DNA of 56,086 nucleotides. It comes from Streptomyces sp. 150FB. GTDB lineage: Bacteria > Actinomycetota > Actinomycetes > Streptomycetales > Streptomycetaceae. The DNA lies in contig NZ_JTHL01000001.1 of assembly GCF_000818195.1 (NCBI RefSeq), positions 8,257,077 to 8,313,162 of the forward strand. Direction: 5' to 3'. The notes under the pieces are model-generated. The model saw only the letters and a list, made by a program, of their open reading frames with translations, had not been told where the DNA came from and searched no databases. Positions 34,719-42,673 of this stretch are shown one piece after another (the stretch's first letter is position 1; each line of letters opens with the position of its first letter). Both the position numbers and the translations under genes were made by a program.

Positions 34719-34759
34719 GCCGCGTGCCCCGGAACCTGTAAAGGCCCGGGACACGCGGC
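34719..34759 (-). terminator. Hairpin between precursor peptide and exporter genes
   Basis: Arms gccgcgtg (34719-34726) and cacgcggc (34752-34759) with further partial pairing inside. It lies directly after the precursor stop and before the adaptor start on the minus strand. It suits a partial terminator that lets the peptide be made in excess over the exporter. Confidence 0.5.
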
Positions 34760-34789
34760 GCATGACGCAATCTGTCTTGGAGAGCAGGC

Positions 34790-35005
34790 TCAGAGACCGC
34801 CGACAACACCCAGGACGCCGGACGTGTTGGCGCCGGTGATCGAGTCGACGGTGCCCGTGACGGTGCCCACGGTGCCGGCGAGCGGGACGATGTTGTCGAC
34901 CGTGCCGACAGCGCCGCCGACCAGGCCGCCGAGGAGACCGCCGGACACGTTGTCCAGGTCGGCGTCGGAGATTTCCTGGGTCGCAACCTGGGGGGTGGAG
35001 TTCAT
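34790..35005 (-). CDS. Double-glycine leader precursor peptide, cysteine-free bacteriocin-like
   Basis: A 71-residue peptide. Residues 1-23 form a leader with the classic ending ISDADLDNVSGG (residues 12-23), the signal for C39 peptidases. The predicted core (24-71, 48 residues) is very rich in Gly, Val, Leu and Thr (LLGGLVGGAVGTVDN..), with four GTV/TVT units and GxxxG spacing and no Cys, Lys, Arg or aromatic residue. Automatic annotation often calls such peptides type A2 lantipeptides, but without Cys and without a modifying enzyme nearby lanthionine formation is impossible. It is probably an unmodified membrane-active bacteriocin or a secreted signal or adhesive peptide. Ribosome site AAGGG about 11 nt before the ATG. 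Confidence 0.87.
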   Translation of the reverse strand: MNSTPQVATQEISDADLDNVSGGLLGGLVGGAVGTVDNIVPLAGTVGTVTGTVDSITGANTSGVLGVVGGL

Positions 35006-35180
35006 GATGTGAGTGCCCTTCGAGTGGGTATTCCGGAATCACCGCGATCTTCTGCGGTGCGATGGATCAAAGCACGAAGGCGCTGGGGGCGGCCAATCGA
35101 AACGTCGCCGGACGTGAGACATTCCGGCTCCCGAATAGCGGGTCGTGCACACGTGTCCATGAAGTGGTGGCAGCTCCTTC

Positions 35181-35209
35181 ACACAATCAGCAGATTGAAT
35201 TTCCGTCAA
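35181..35209 (-). promoter_or_regulatory. Candidate sigma-70-type promoter for the peptide-export operon
   Basis: On the minus strand TTGACG (35204-35209) is followed after 17 bp by TTGTGT (35181-35186). The -35 matches the consensus well; the -10 is weak. It would give a 5' leader of about 170 nt before the precursor ATG. Confidence 0.3.
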
Positions 35210-35360
35210 CCATGACGTGATGACCATGAACGCGACATACCCGCACCTGGGAGCGGTGGGGATGGCCGGGGTGCGACATCCTCCGGGAGAGGATGTGTTG
35301 CCTGCGCATTCGGTGTGCAGATTCGCCGCAGGGTATCTATGCGCGTCACATCACGGCGGA

Positions 35361-35380
35361 CCGCGTACGTATATACGCGG
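35361..35380. promoter_or_regulatory. Inverted repeat in the divergent peptide/LAL region
   Basis: Perfect 7-bp arms ccgcgta (35361-35367) and tacgcgg (35374-35380) around cgtata. It is a candidate operator for one of the divergent transcripts. Confidence 0.35.
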
Positions 35381-35711
35381 TGCGTGATTCACGGTGATTC
35401 AGGTCCGGCAGTGAGGTGCTGTTACGGCAGATACGCACCGGGGGAGCGGAGAATGGAACATACCCGCATAACGGGGCCCCGCCGGACGCGATAAGCAATA
35501 CCCGATTTACCTCCGATACCTCGCAGTCGCCTGTGTCGGACTGTGTGAGCCTGCGTGGGCCGCCGCCCGCGGGCCCCGAGAGCACGCCTATACGCCGAAG
35601 CGCGCCGTTCCGCAGCCGATCGGCCGAATTCGGGCGGATTCATGTCGCACGGGACGCTCCACCGCTACCCTCGACACCTGACCAGCGCACTGGACGAAAT
35701 GGGGAGGCCGG

Positions 35712-38405
35712 ATGGTGCCCGGGCCGGAGCCCTCGGACGACCTCCCCCTGCTGGAGCGTGACACCGAACTCGCCGCTGCCGCGGCCGCCGTCGAAGCCCT
35801 GTGCGCGCACCCGCCCGCCGGACCTTCGCCCGGACCGGCTCCGGGACCCGCCACCGGACCGCCACCAGGCGGACTGCTCGTCTACCGGGGCGCGCGGGGC
35901 CTGGGAAAGACGGCGCTGCTGGACCGCGTCGGCCGGTTCGCGGCCGGCCGGTGCCCGGTGTGGTCCGCACGCGGCGGCGAGACACTCGCCTCCGTCCCCT
36001 TCCACGTCGTACGGCAACTGCTGTGCCCCGCGCTGGCCGCCTGCGAACCCACCGACGCCGAGGAGCTGCTCGGCGAGTGGTACGGAATCGCGGGACCCGC
36101 CCTCGGTGTCACACCACCGGGTGAACAACACCCCGACCCGGGGGCCGTCAGGGACGGTCTCGACGCCCTGGTCGAGCGGATCGCCGAGGCGCAGGGGCCG
36201 TTCGCCCTGGTGGTGGACGACGCACACTGGGCCGACCTGGAATCCCTCGCCTGGCTCGCCTCCTTCGCACGGCGGCGGGGCACACTCCCCGTCCTGGTCG
36301 TCGTCGCCCACCGCGAGGAGGAAACCGCCGGCGGGAGCGGCCGGTTCCTCCGCTCACTCGGTGAGGCATCGACACTGCTGCTCACCCTCCGGCCGCTCAC
36401 CCCCGACGCCACGGCGGACCTGGTACGGGCCACACTCGGCGAGCACTCCGACGATCCGTTCTGCCGCGAGGTCTGGGCCGTCACCGGCGGAAACACGCGC
36501 GACACCGTCGAGCTGCTCGGCAGGGTCAGGGACAGCGAACTCGACCCCGTCGAAGGCGCGGCGCACGCACTGCGCGGGCTGGCGGAGGCGGCACACAGCA
36601 CAGGACTGGTGGCCCGGCTCGGCGAACTGGGCCCGACCACCGCCGGCTTCGCCTGGGCGGCGGCCGTTCTCGGTACGGAGATCTCGCTGGACCTGGCCGT
36701 CCAGGTGACACGGATGAGCCGTGCGGAGGGCGCCCGGTGCGCGGAACAGCTCAGGGACGCCGGGATCCTGGCCGGCACGGACCCGATGGAGTTCACCGAC
36801 CCGGAGACCGCCCAGTCCGTCTACCGGGCGATCACCCCGGCCATAAGGACCGCGATGCACGGCATCGCCGCCTGGGCCGTCACGAAGAGCGGACGCGGAG
36901 CGGCGGCAGCGGCGAGACACCTCCTCGAAGTACACCCGGACAACGACCAGAACCTGGTGGGGCAGTTACGTGAGGCCGCCGCCGAACATCTGGCGGTGGG
37001 TGCACCCGACGCGGCCAGGCGCTGCCTCGAACGCGCCCTGCGGGAGCCGCCGTTGCCCCTCACCCGCGCCCGTGTGCTGTACGAGCTGGGCTGCGCCACC
37101 CTGCAGATCTCACCGGCCGCCACGGTCGGCCACCTGCGCGCCGCACTCGACACGGACCTGCTCGACGAGGCACTGCGGGTCGACGCCCTTTTCCACCTCG
37201 CCCAGGCCCTGGCGCACGACGACCGGACCGAGGAGGCCGCCCGGCTCGCCGGCGCCGCGGCCGAGGACAGCGCGCCCGGCCCCGCCAGGACACGGCTGCG
37301 CGCCGCGCACTTCCTGTGGGAGGGGCTGCGGACCGTCGAGTGCGACGGCCCTGGACGCTCCCGGCGGCTCGCCGCCGCGGCGGACGGACTCACCGGCCGG
37401 GACAACACCGAACGTGTCCTGCTGATGCTGCGCGCCTGGGACGCGACAACACGCGGCGAGAACGCGGAGGAAATCGTCCAGATCGCCGAACGCGCCCTGG
37501 TGGACGGCAGGTTCGCGCCTGGAGCGGGATGGACCGACACCGCGTGGGGCTTCGAACCCCCGACCCTGCTCGGACTCTCGTACGTCTGCGCCGACCGCGT
37601 CGACCGGGCGGAGAGCCTGTTCACCGAGTGCCTGCGCGCCTTCGAGATCTCCGGCCGGAGCGGAGACCACCTGGCCTTCGCCCACGCGCTCGTCGGCTAC
37701 CTGAACCGCAGGCGCGGCCGGCTGCTGGCCGCCGAGGCCCATCTGCGCGAAAGCCTGCACCTGGCGAAGCGGGCGGGGGAGCGCCGTACGACGCAGCGGA
37801 CCGCGGTCTGCGCGCTGGTCGACACACTGCTCGCCCGTGGCCGCGCCGACGAGGCGTGGGAAATCGCCGAACGCTATTCCTTCGCGACTCCGTACACCTC
37901 GGCGATGGTCATTCCCAACGCGTCCTCCGTGCGGGGACGGCTGCTGCTCGCCCTCGGCCGGACCCGGGAGGCAGCAGCCGAACTGGAAGGCGCCGCACGC
38001 GCGTTGACGACCAGGGGCAGGCACAACGTCGTACTGGCGCCCTGGGCGCTCGACCTCGCACGCGCGGTCGCCGACGAAGATCCCGGCCACGCGGCCCAAC
38101 TGGTGTCGTACGCCCGCGACCGGGCGGAACGCTCGGGCACGCACACCGGCATCGGCATGGTGCTGACCGCGGCCGCCTCACTCCAGGAGGGCCCGGCGGC
38201 GGTCGAGTTGCTGGCCCAGGCCGTCGCACATCTCGAAGCCTCGCCCAGCGCCTACGAACTGGCGCACGCGCGCGTCGAGTACGGCGTGGCGGCGAGGTTC
38301 CCGGCGGAAGTCGCGTCCGGTCTTGAGCTGGCCCTGCGCTGCGGCGCCGACGGGGTGGCGGCGCGCGCCCGCAAGGCGCTGGAGTCGGACAGCCTCCGAC
38401 GCTGA
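35712..38405 (+). CDS. LAL-like AAA/STAND ATPase without C-terminal LuxR HTH
   Basis: An 897-residue protein resembling large ATP-binding LuxR (LAL) regulators: N-terminal ATPase with Walker A RGARGLGKTALL (about residues 59-70) and Walker B FALVVDDAHWAD (about 163), then TPR-like helices to the end. LAL proteins normally finish with a LuxR helix-turn-helix; here the protein stops at RARKALESDSLRR, where that domain would begin, and only about 90 bases separate it from the next gene, so no domain is hidden by a frameshift. It carries a TTA leucine codon (36966-36968, residue 419), implying dependence on the bldA tRNA. It is divergent from the bacteriocin-like operon and may regulate it through a partner protein. 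Confidence 0.85.
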   Translation: MVPGPEPSDDLPLLERDTELAAAAAAVEALCAHPPAGPSPGPAPGPATGPPPGGLLVYRGARGLGKTALLDRVGRFAAGRCPVWSARGGETLASVPFHVVRQLLCPALAACEPTDAEELLGEWYGIAGPALGVTPPGEQHPDPGAVRDGLDALVERIAEAQGPFALVVDDAHWADLESLAWLASFARRRGTLPVLVVVAHREEETAGGSGRFLRSLGEASTLLLTLRPLTPDATADLVRATLGEHSDDPFCREVWAVTGGNTRDTVELLGRVRDSELDPVEGAAHALRGLAEAAHSTGLVARLGELGPTTAGFAWAAAVLGTEISLDLAVQVTRMSRAEGARCAEQLRDAGILAGTDPMEFTDPETAQSVYRAITPAIRTAMHGIAAWAVTKSGRGAAAAARHLLEVHPDNDQNLVGQLREAAAEHLAVGAPDAARRCLERALREPPLPLTRARVLYELGCATLQISPAATVGHLRAALDTDLLDEALRVDALFHLAQALAHDDRTEEAARLAGAAAEDSAPGPARTRLRAAHFLWEGLRTVECDGPGRSRRLAAAADGLTGRDNTERVLLMLRAWDATTRGENAEEIVQIAERALVDGRFAPGAGWTDTAWGFEPPTLLGLSYVCADRVDRAESLFTECLRAFEISGRSGDHLAFAHALVGYLNRRRGRLLAAEAHLRESLHLAKRAGERRTTQRTAVCALVDTLLARGRADEAWEIAERYSFATPYTSAMVIPNASSVRGRLLLALGRTREAAAELEGAARALTTRGRHNVVLAPWALDLARAVADEDPGHAAQLVSYARDRAERSGTHTGIGMVLTAAASLQEGPAAVELLAQAVAHLEASPSAYELAHARVEYGVAARFPAEVASGLELALRCGADGVAARARKALESDSLRR

Positions 38406-38494
38406 GCCGGGCCCGGGCCGCCGGGGGCCGGGAGGTACGCTCCACCGGACGGCGGCCGTCCCCCCGTGAGCCGCGCTACAGGAGATCAAGAACG

Positions 38495-39361
38495 TTGCCC
38501 GAGCCCTCCACCTCCGTACCCTCCACGTCCGCCGCACCGGCAGCTCCCACGTCCGACACCGGCAGGAGCGACCTGCGCGCCGACTGCGGGAGCTGCTTCG
38601 GGCTGTGCTGTGTCGCCCTGACCTTCTCGGTGTCGGCGGACTTCCCCGTCGACAAGGGCGCCGGGGAGCCGTGCTCCCACCTCCAGGAGGACTTCCGCTG
38701 CGGCGTCCACACCGACCTGAGGCAGCGCGGCTTCCGGGGCTGCACCGTCTACGACTGCTTCGGCGCGGGGCAGAAGATCTCACAGATCACCTTCGCCGGA
38801 CAGGACTGGCGGCAGGAGCCGCGCAGCGCGGAGCGGATGTTCGCGGTGCTTCCGGTGATGCGCCAGTTGCAGGAGCTGCTCTGGTATCTGAACGAGGCCC
38901 TGGAGCGAACGCCGGAGCCCGCCCTCCACGAGGAGATCAAGGCCTCCCTGGCGGAGACGGAACGGCTCACCCTCGGCGGTCCCGCCGCCCTGCTTGACCT
39001 CGACGTCGCGGCGCACCGGGCAACCGTCAACCCCCTTCTGCTCCACACCTCCGAGCTGATCCGGGCCGGGACCGGCGGCGGGAAGAAGAAGAACCGGAGG
39101 GGCGCCGACCTCTTCGGCGCGAAGCTCAGGGGCGCTGATCTGCGTGGCGCCGATCTGCGCGGCGCGTACCTGATCGCGGCCGATCTGCGCGGCGCCGACC
39201 TCCGGCTCGCCGACCTCATCGGCGCCGACTGCCGCGACACCGATCTGCGCGGCGCCGATCTGACCGGGAGCATTTTCCTCACCCAGACCCAGGTCAACGC
39301 GGCGAAGGGCGACAGCACCACCAAGCTGCCGCCCTCGCTGGCCCGCCCCGCGCACTGGTAG
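38495..39361 (+). CDS. Pentapeptide-repeat protein with Cys-rich N-terminal domain
   Basis: A 288-residue protein with a TTG start and AGGAG 10 nt upstream. An N-terminal cysteine cluster (DCGSCFGLCCVAL, then PCSHL, RCGVH, GCTVYDC) at about residues 30-95 could bind a metal. A helical middle follows, then about 10 pentapeptide repeats of A(D/Y)LRG type at residues about 205-262 (GADLRGADLRGAYL). Pentapeptide repeats form a right-handed beta helix; some mimic DNA and protect gyrase, but most are unassigned. No signal peptide. Complete at the C-terminus. Confidence 0.85.
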   Translation: MPEPSTSVPSTSAAPAAPTSDTGRSDLRADCGSCFGLCCVALTFSVSADFPVDKGAGEPCSHLQEDFRCGVHTDLRQRGFRGCTVYDCFGAGQKISQITFAGQDWRQEPRSAERMFAVLPVMRQLQELLWYLNEALERTPEPALHEEIKASLAETERLTLGGPAALLDLDVAAHRATVNPLLLHTSELIRAGTGGGKKKNRRGADLFGAKLRGADLRGADLRGAYLIAADLRGADLRLADLIGADCRDTDLRGADLTGSIFLTQTQVNAAKGDSTTKLPPSLARPAHW

Positions 39362-39390
39362 TCCGGACGCGCGTCAGGCGCGCCCGGACC

Positions 39391-39500
39391 TACGGAGCAC
39401 GGAATCTACGGAGCACGGAATCTACGGAGCACGGAATCTACGGAGCACGGAATCTACGGCGCCCGGACCTACGGCGCCCGGACCTACGGCGTCCGGAATC
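39391..39500. repeat. Tandem 15/16-bp repeats at the 3' end of the carboxypeptidase gene
   Basis: Units begin at 39391, 39407, 39423, 39439 and 39455 (16 bp each, consensus tacggagcacggaatc), then degenerate 15-bp units at 39470 and 39485 (tacggcgcccggacc type). The last unit overlaps the final codons and stop of the minus-strand carboxypeptidase gene, so the array appears to have grown from its 3' end. Confidence 0.9.
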
Positions 39501-40710
39501 TGCGGCGTACGACGACGAACGCGCCGGCGCCGAGACCCGCGGCGACGGTGAGGACCACCGGCAGGAGATACCCCGACCAGACCGATCCGGACGCGTCCGA
39601 GGCGGAAGCCGCCCGTACGGCCCGCGTGCCCGCGCCGGGCCCCGGCTGCGCCCCCGGCCCTCCGCCGCTCGTCGACCCGCCCGGGCCCCGGGGTGTCGAA
39701 GCGGCCGCAGGCGCGAGAGAGCCCACGGGGGCGACCCGCCCCCCGGCCTCGAAGCCCCAGTCGAGCAACGCGCGGGCCTCCTCGTACACCCCGTACGACT
39801 CGCCCGACTGCGGGTTCATCACCGTCACCAGTACGGTCCGCTCGCCGCGCCGGGCTGCGGCCACCAGTGTGTTGCCCGCCTGGGTGGTGTAGCCGTTCTT
39901 GATGCCGACGAGTCCGGGGTAGCGCTCGACCCCGTTGGCGCCGCTGAGCAGCCGGTTCGTGTTCTGGATGCCGAAGGTGCCGTCGTTGCCGGGGAACTGC
40001 GCGTCACGGGTCGAGCTGTACCGTACGAACTCGGGCGAGGCCAGACCGTCGCGTCCGAACACCGCCAGGTCGTACGCCGAGGAGACCTGCCCGGGCGTGT
40101 CGTACCCGTCGGGCGACACGACATGGGTGTCGAGGGCGCCCAGCTTCCGGGCCTTCGCCTGCATCTGAGTGATCGTCGAATCCCAGCCGCCGTTCATCTC
40201 GGCCAGGACGTGCACCGCGTCGCTGCCCGAGCTGAGGAAGACACCGCGCCACAGGTCGGCCACTTCGTACGTATGGCCGGGGACGATCCCCACCAGGCTG
40301 CTGCCCTCGCCGATCCCGGCGAGTTCGGACTCGGTGACCCGGTGCTGGGCATGTTCGGGCAGATGGGGCAGGGCCGTGACGGCGAAGAGCGTCTTGAGTG
40401 TGCTCGCCGGAGGTAGTTGGCGGTGCGCGTTGTGGGCGGCGAGCACCTCACCCGTACGGGCGTCGGCGACCAGCCAGGACAGCGCCGAGATATCGCTCGG
40501 TGGCTCGGGCGCGCCGGGCGCCGGGCGCACCTGGGTGCCGGATTCGTACAGGGCCGCGCCGTCGAGGGAGGCAGGCGCGCCGGGTGCGGGGGGCACGGGG
40601 TAATCGGGGGGCGTGCCCGCCGCCGTGGCTGCGGGGAGGAGGACCAGCAGGCCGGCGGCGAGGGCCACCGTCCCGGAGTACGCGGAGCGCGTCACGGATC
40701 TGATGATCAT
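39484..40710 (-). CDS. D-alanyl-D-alanine carboxypeptidase (PBP5-like, membrane-anchored)
   Basis: A 408-residue S11-family serine peptidase with a signal peptide (about residues 12-32), acyl-enzyme Ser in PPASTLKTLFAVT (S-x-x-K) and a C-terminal TM (LLPVVLTVAAGLGAGAFVVV) followed by RRRFRTP. The second motif reads SGS (LSSGSDAVHVLA) rather than SxN, and the third reads KNG (GIKNGYTTQAGNT) rather than KTG, variants that may alter activity. A Pro/Gly-rich linker (about 325-365) spans the wall. It trims the terminal D-Ala of peptidoglycan stem peptides outside the membrane. Confidence 0.87.
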   Translation of the reverse strand: MIIRSVTRSAYSGTVALAAGLLVLLPAATAAGTPPDYPVPPAPGAPASLDGAALYESGTQVRPAPGAPEPPSDISALSWLVADARTGEVLAAHNAHRQLPPASTLKTLFAVTALPHLPEHAQHRVTESELAGIGEGSSLVGIVPGHTYEVADLWRGVFLSSGSDAVHVLAEMNGGWDSTITQMQAKARKLGALDTHVVSPDGYDTPGQVSSAYDLAVFGRDGLASPEFVRYSSTRDAQFPGNDGTFGIQNTNRLLSGANGVERYPGLVGIKNGYTTQAGNTLVAAARRGERTVLVTVMNPQSGESYGVYEEARALLDWGFEAGGRVAPVGSLAPAAASTPRGPGGSTSGGGPGAQPGPGAGTRAVRAASASDASGSVWSGYLLPVVLTVAAGLGAGAFVVVRRRFRTP

Positions 40711-40776
40711 TCAGTCACGTTAAAAACGGACCGCGTCCGCCGCATCGCCACCAGAGCCGACCGGACGTATGTCCGC

Positions 40777-41403
40777 TCACTCGCTCACGGGCCGGCCGAG
40801 CGGCGGGACGCGATAGCGCAGATGGGTGACGCCGTGGCCCTGGTCCGTCGAGATCGGGCCCTCCAGCTCCACCGGGGCGTTCTCGATCTGTTCGAAGTAC
40901 GGCGTGCCGCCGCCGAGCAGTACGGGCACGAGATCGATCCGCACCTCGTCGAGCAGCCCCGCGTCCAGGCACTGCCGGGCGATCGTGCCCGCGCTGACGC
41001 CGACCGCCTTGCCACCGGCGATCGCCTTGGCCCGCTCGACCGCGCTCACGATGCCGTCCGTGACGAAAGTGAAGCGGGAGCCCGCGGCCTCCTTGTGCGG
41101 CCAGTCCTCGGGCTCACGGTGAGTGAGCACGACCACGGGGCACCCAATCGGGTGATTGCCTTCCCATCCCGAGGTGAGGTCGAACAGCTTGCGGCCGACG
41201 ATCAGCGCCCCGGTCTCCTCGACGAGGTCGTGCCACGCGGTCGCGCTCACGGGGGAGAGCGCGAACGTCAGGTCCTCGTGGGTGGTCTCCACGATCACGT
41301 CGCCGTTGCCGTACCACGTGAAGAGCCGGTCGAATCCCGACTCCTCGGGCCCGGAGATGTACCCGTCGAGCGACATGCTGGCGTTGGAATAGACCTTGGT
41401 CAT
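40777..41403 (-). CDS. Dihydrofolate reductase / RibD C-terminal family protein
   Basis: A 208-residue protein starting MTKVYSNASMSLDGYISGPEESGFDRLF, the usual N-terminus of RibD-C-like reductases, with ALIVGRKLFDLTSGW (about 88), CPVVVLTHR (about 107) and GGTPYFEQI near the end. It binds NADPH, but the substrate of these actinobacterial paralogues is usually unknown and true DHFR activity is unlikely. AGGAG precedes the ATG. It follows the XRE regulator gene on the same strand after 84 nt and may be its target. Confidence 0.88.
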   Translation of the reverse strand: MTKVYSNASMSLDGYISGPEESGFDRLFTWYGNGDVIVETTHEDLTFALSPVSATAWHDLVEETGALIVGRKLFDLTSGWEGNHPIGCPVVVLTHREPEDWPHKEAAGSRFTFVTDGIVSAVERAKAIAGGKAVGVSAGTIARQCLDAGLLDEVRIDLVPVLLGGGTPYFEQIENAPVELEGPISTDQGHGVTHLRYRVPPLGRPVSE

Positions 41404-41487
41404 GGAAAGCTCCTGCCGTGCTGTGTCATCGGCCGCTGGTGCGTCTGGTTCCGCTGGCGAGGGGGACGGACATCGGGACGGCGGAAC

Positions 41488-42396
41488 TCATCGGTCCCCG
41501 GACGCCACCGGGCTCGACGTGCTGTCGGCTCCGGAATCCGCGGTGACCTCCGCGTGCGCCGGCGGGGTGTCCGCGCCGATGACGTCCAGGAGCCTCAGCC
41601 GGTCGGCGTCCACCGACCCCGGCGCCGCCGAGTAGACGGCGACCCGGAGGTCACAGCCGGGCAGCGAGAGCGTGTCGCAGTCCACGGTCACCGGCCCCAC
41701 GTCCGGGTGGTGCACGGTCTTCCTGTCGCAGTCGTGGCAGCCGCCGATACGGGAGTTCCACAGCCCCACGAACTTGACGCTGGCCCGGCGCAGCCCGGCG
41801 ACCAGGAACCGCAGCCGTACGTCGGTCGGGTAGCGGGCCGTGGCCATCCTGAGGTCGGCGACAACGGCGGCCTCGAACCGCGCCTCCTGCTCCGGTGTGT
41901 GCGTGACCCGGCTGGGCCGTCCCGCGAAGTGCTGCCACACCACATTGCGCTCGCGCCCCGTCCACCCCGAAGGGTCCCCGAGGAGGGCGGCCCACTGCGG
42001 ATTCCAGGTGAGCAGGTTCCACGAGGCGTCGTAGACGCTGAGCGGGGAGCCGGTGAGCTGGTCGAGCAGCCGTCGCACACTGGCGGGGATCTCGACCGGG
42101 ACCTGCCCCATGGCCGGCGGCGACTGCCCGGCGAGCAGGAAGAGATGCGCCCGCTCGTCGTCGGACAGCCGCAGCGCCGTCGCCAGCGCCATGAGGACCT
42201 GTACGGAGGGTGACGTCGCCCGTCCCTCCTCCAGGCGCACGATGTAGTCCACGGACAGGCCGGCCAGCAGCGCCAGCTCTTCGCGCCGCAGCCCTCCCGT
42301 CCGGCGGGAGTCGTCGGCGGACGAGCCGGCCTCGGCCGGTGCGGTCCGGTCACGCCAGCGGTGCAGGGCCGTGCCCAGCTCTCCGTGTCGGGTCAT
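41488..42396 (-). CDS. XRE-family regulator with MmyB-like ligand-binding domain
   Basis: A 302-residue regulator with an N-terminal HTH (LRREELALLAGLSVDYIVRLEEGRATSPSVQVLMALATAL, about residues 33-72) and the MmyB-like PAS-type domain (PLSVYDASWNLLTWNPQWAALLGDPS, about 118; RFEAAVVADLRMATARYP, about 168). The C-terminal 40 residues are disordered. It probably controls the reductase gene immediately downstream. No ligand is evident. Confidence 0.88.
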   Translation of the reverse strand: MTRHGELGTALHRWRDRTAPAEAGSSADDSRRTGGLRREELALLAGLSVDYIVRLEEGRATSPSVQVLMALATALRLSDDERAHLFLLAGQSPPAMGQVPVEIPASVRRLLDQLTGSPLSVYDASWNLLTWNPQWAALLGDPSGWTGRERNVVWQHFAGRPSRVTHTPEQEARFEAAVVADLRMATARYPTDVRLRFLVAGLRRASVKFVGLWNSRIGGCHDCDRKTVHHPDVGPVTVDCDTLSLPGCDLRVAVYSAAPGSVDADRLRLLDVIGADTPPAHAEVTADSGADSTSSPVASGDR

Positions 42397-42641
42397 TCAC
42401 CCAGTATCAGCATGTTTCGGCCGACTTGCCTGGTACGGCCGTTTCCGGGGAAGACGCGGGCGCACGCGACACCGCCCGGGCGGTGTCGGCGCCGGTCGCG
42501 GTACGGCCGGTGGCGGCGGCCCCGACAGGCCCTGTCCACCGGACAGGACCTGGGCCCGGAGCGGTTGTGTTCTCGTAACCGCAGAAGGCCTGCGCGGTGA
42601 CGTGTCGCGCACGTACAGTTGTCAACCCGCGGGGCGCACAC

Positions 42642-42671
42642 ATGCGTTGGGGGACCATGCGTTGGGGGACC
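42642..42671. repeat. Exact 15-bp tandem duplication upstream of the receptor-like gene
   Basis: atgcgttgggggacc occurs twice in succession (42642-42656, 42657-42671). Read from its first ATG it forms an 11-codon ORF (MRWGTMRWGTR) whose TGA overlaps the ATG of the downstream gene at 42674. The second copy also supplies the GGGGGA ribosome site of that gene. Confidence 0.8.
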
Positions 42672-42673
42672 AG

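Larger units (their letters stand above)
35006..35711. other. Divergent intergenic region between precursor peptide and LAL-like gene
   Basis: About 700 bases with no convincing gene and lower GC than its neighbours. On the minus strand a candidate promoter for the peptide operon is present at 35181-35209. A perfect 7-bp dyad lies at 35361-35380, followed by two near-identical gtgattcacg/gtgattcagg direct repeats at about 35385-35403. A 13-codon ORF at 35453-35494 with a modest ribosome site could be a leader. The plus-strand gene starts behind GGGGAGG at 35701-35707. Confidence 0.5.

Noticed and set aside
34790..35005. Lantipeptide call for the precursor peptide
   Set aside because: The core contains no cysteine and no lanthionine synthetase is nearby, so lanthionine rings cannot form.
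35039..35227. 62-aa minus-strand ORF upstream of the precursor peptide
   Set aside because: No ribosome site and no G/C third-position bias; overlaps the likely promoter region.
35453..35494. 13-codon ORF upstream of the LAL-like gene
   Set aside because: A modest ribosome site exists but nothing else supports translation; kept only as a note in the intergenic entry.
38380..38494. Frameshifted LuxR HTH after the LAL-like gene
   Set aside because: Only about 90 bases lie before the next gene and none of the frames reads like an HTH.
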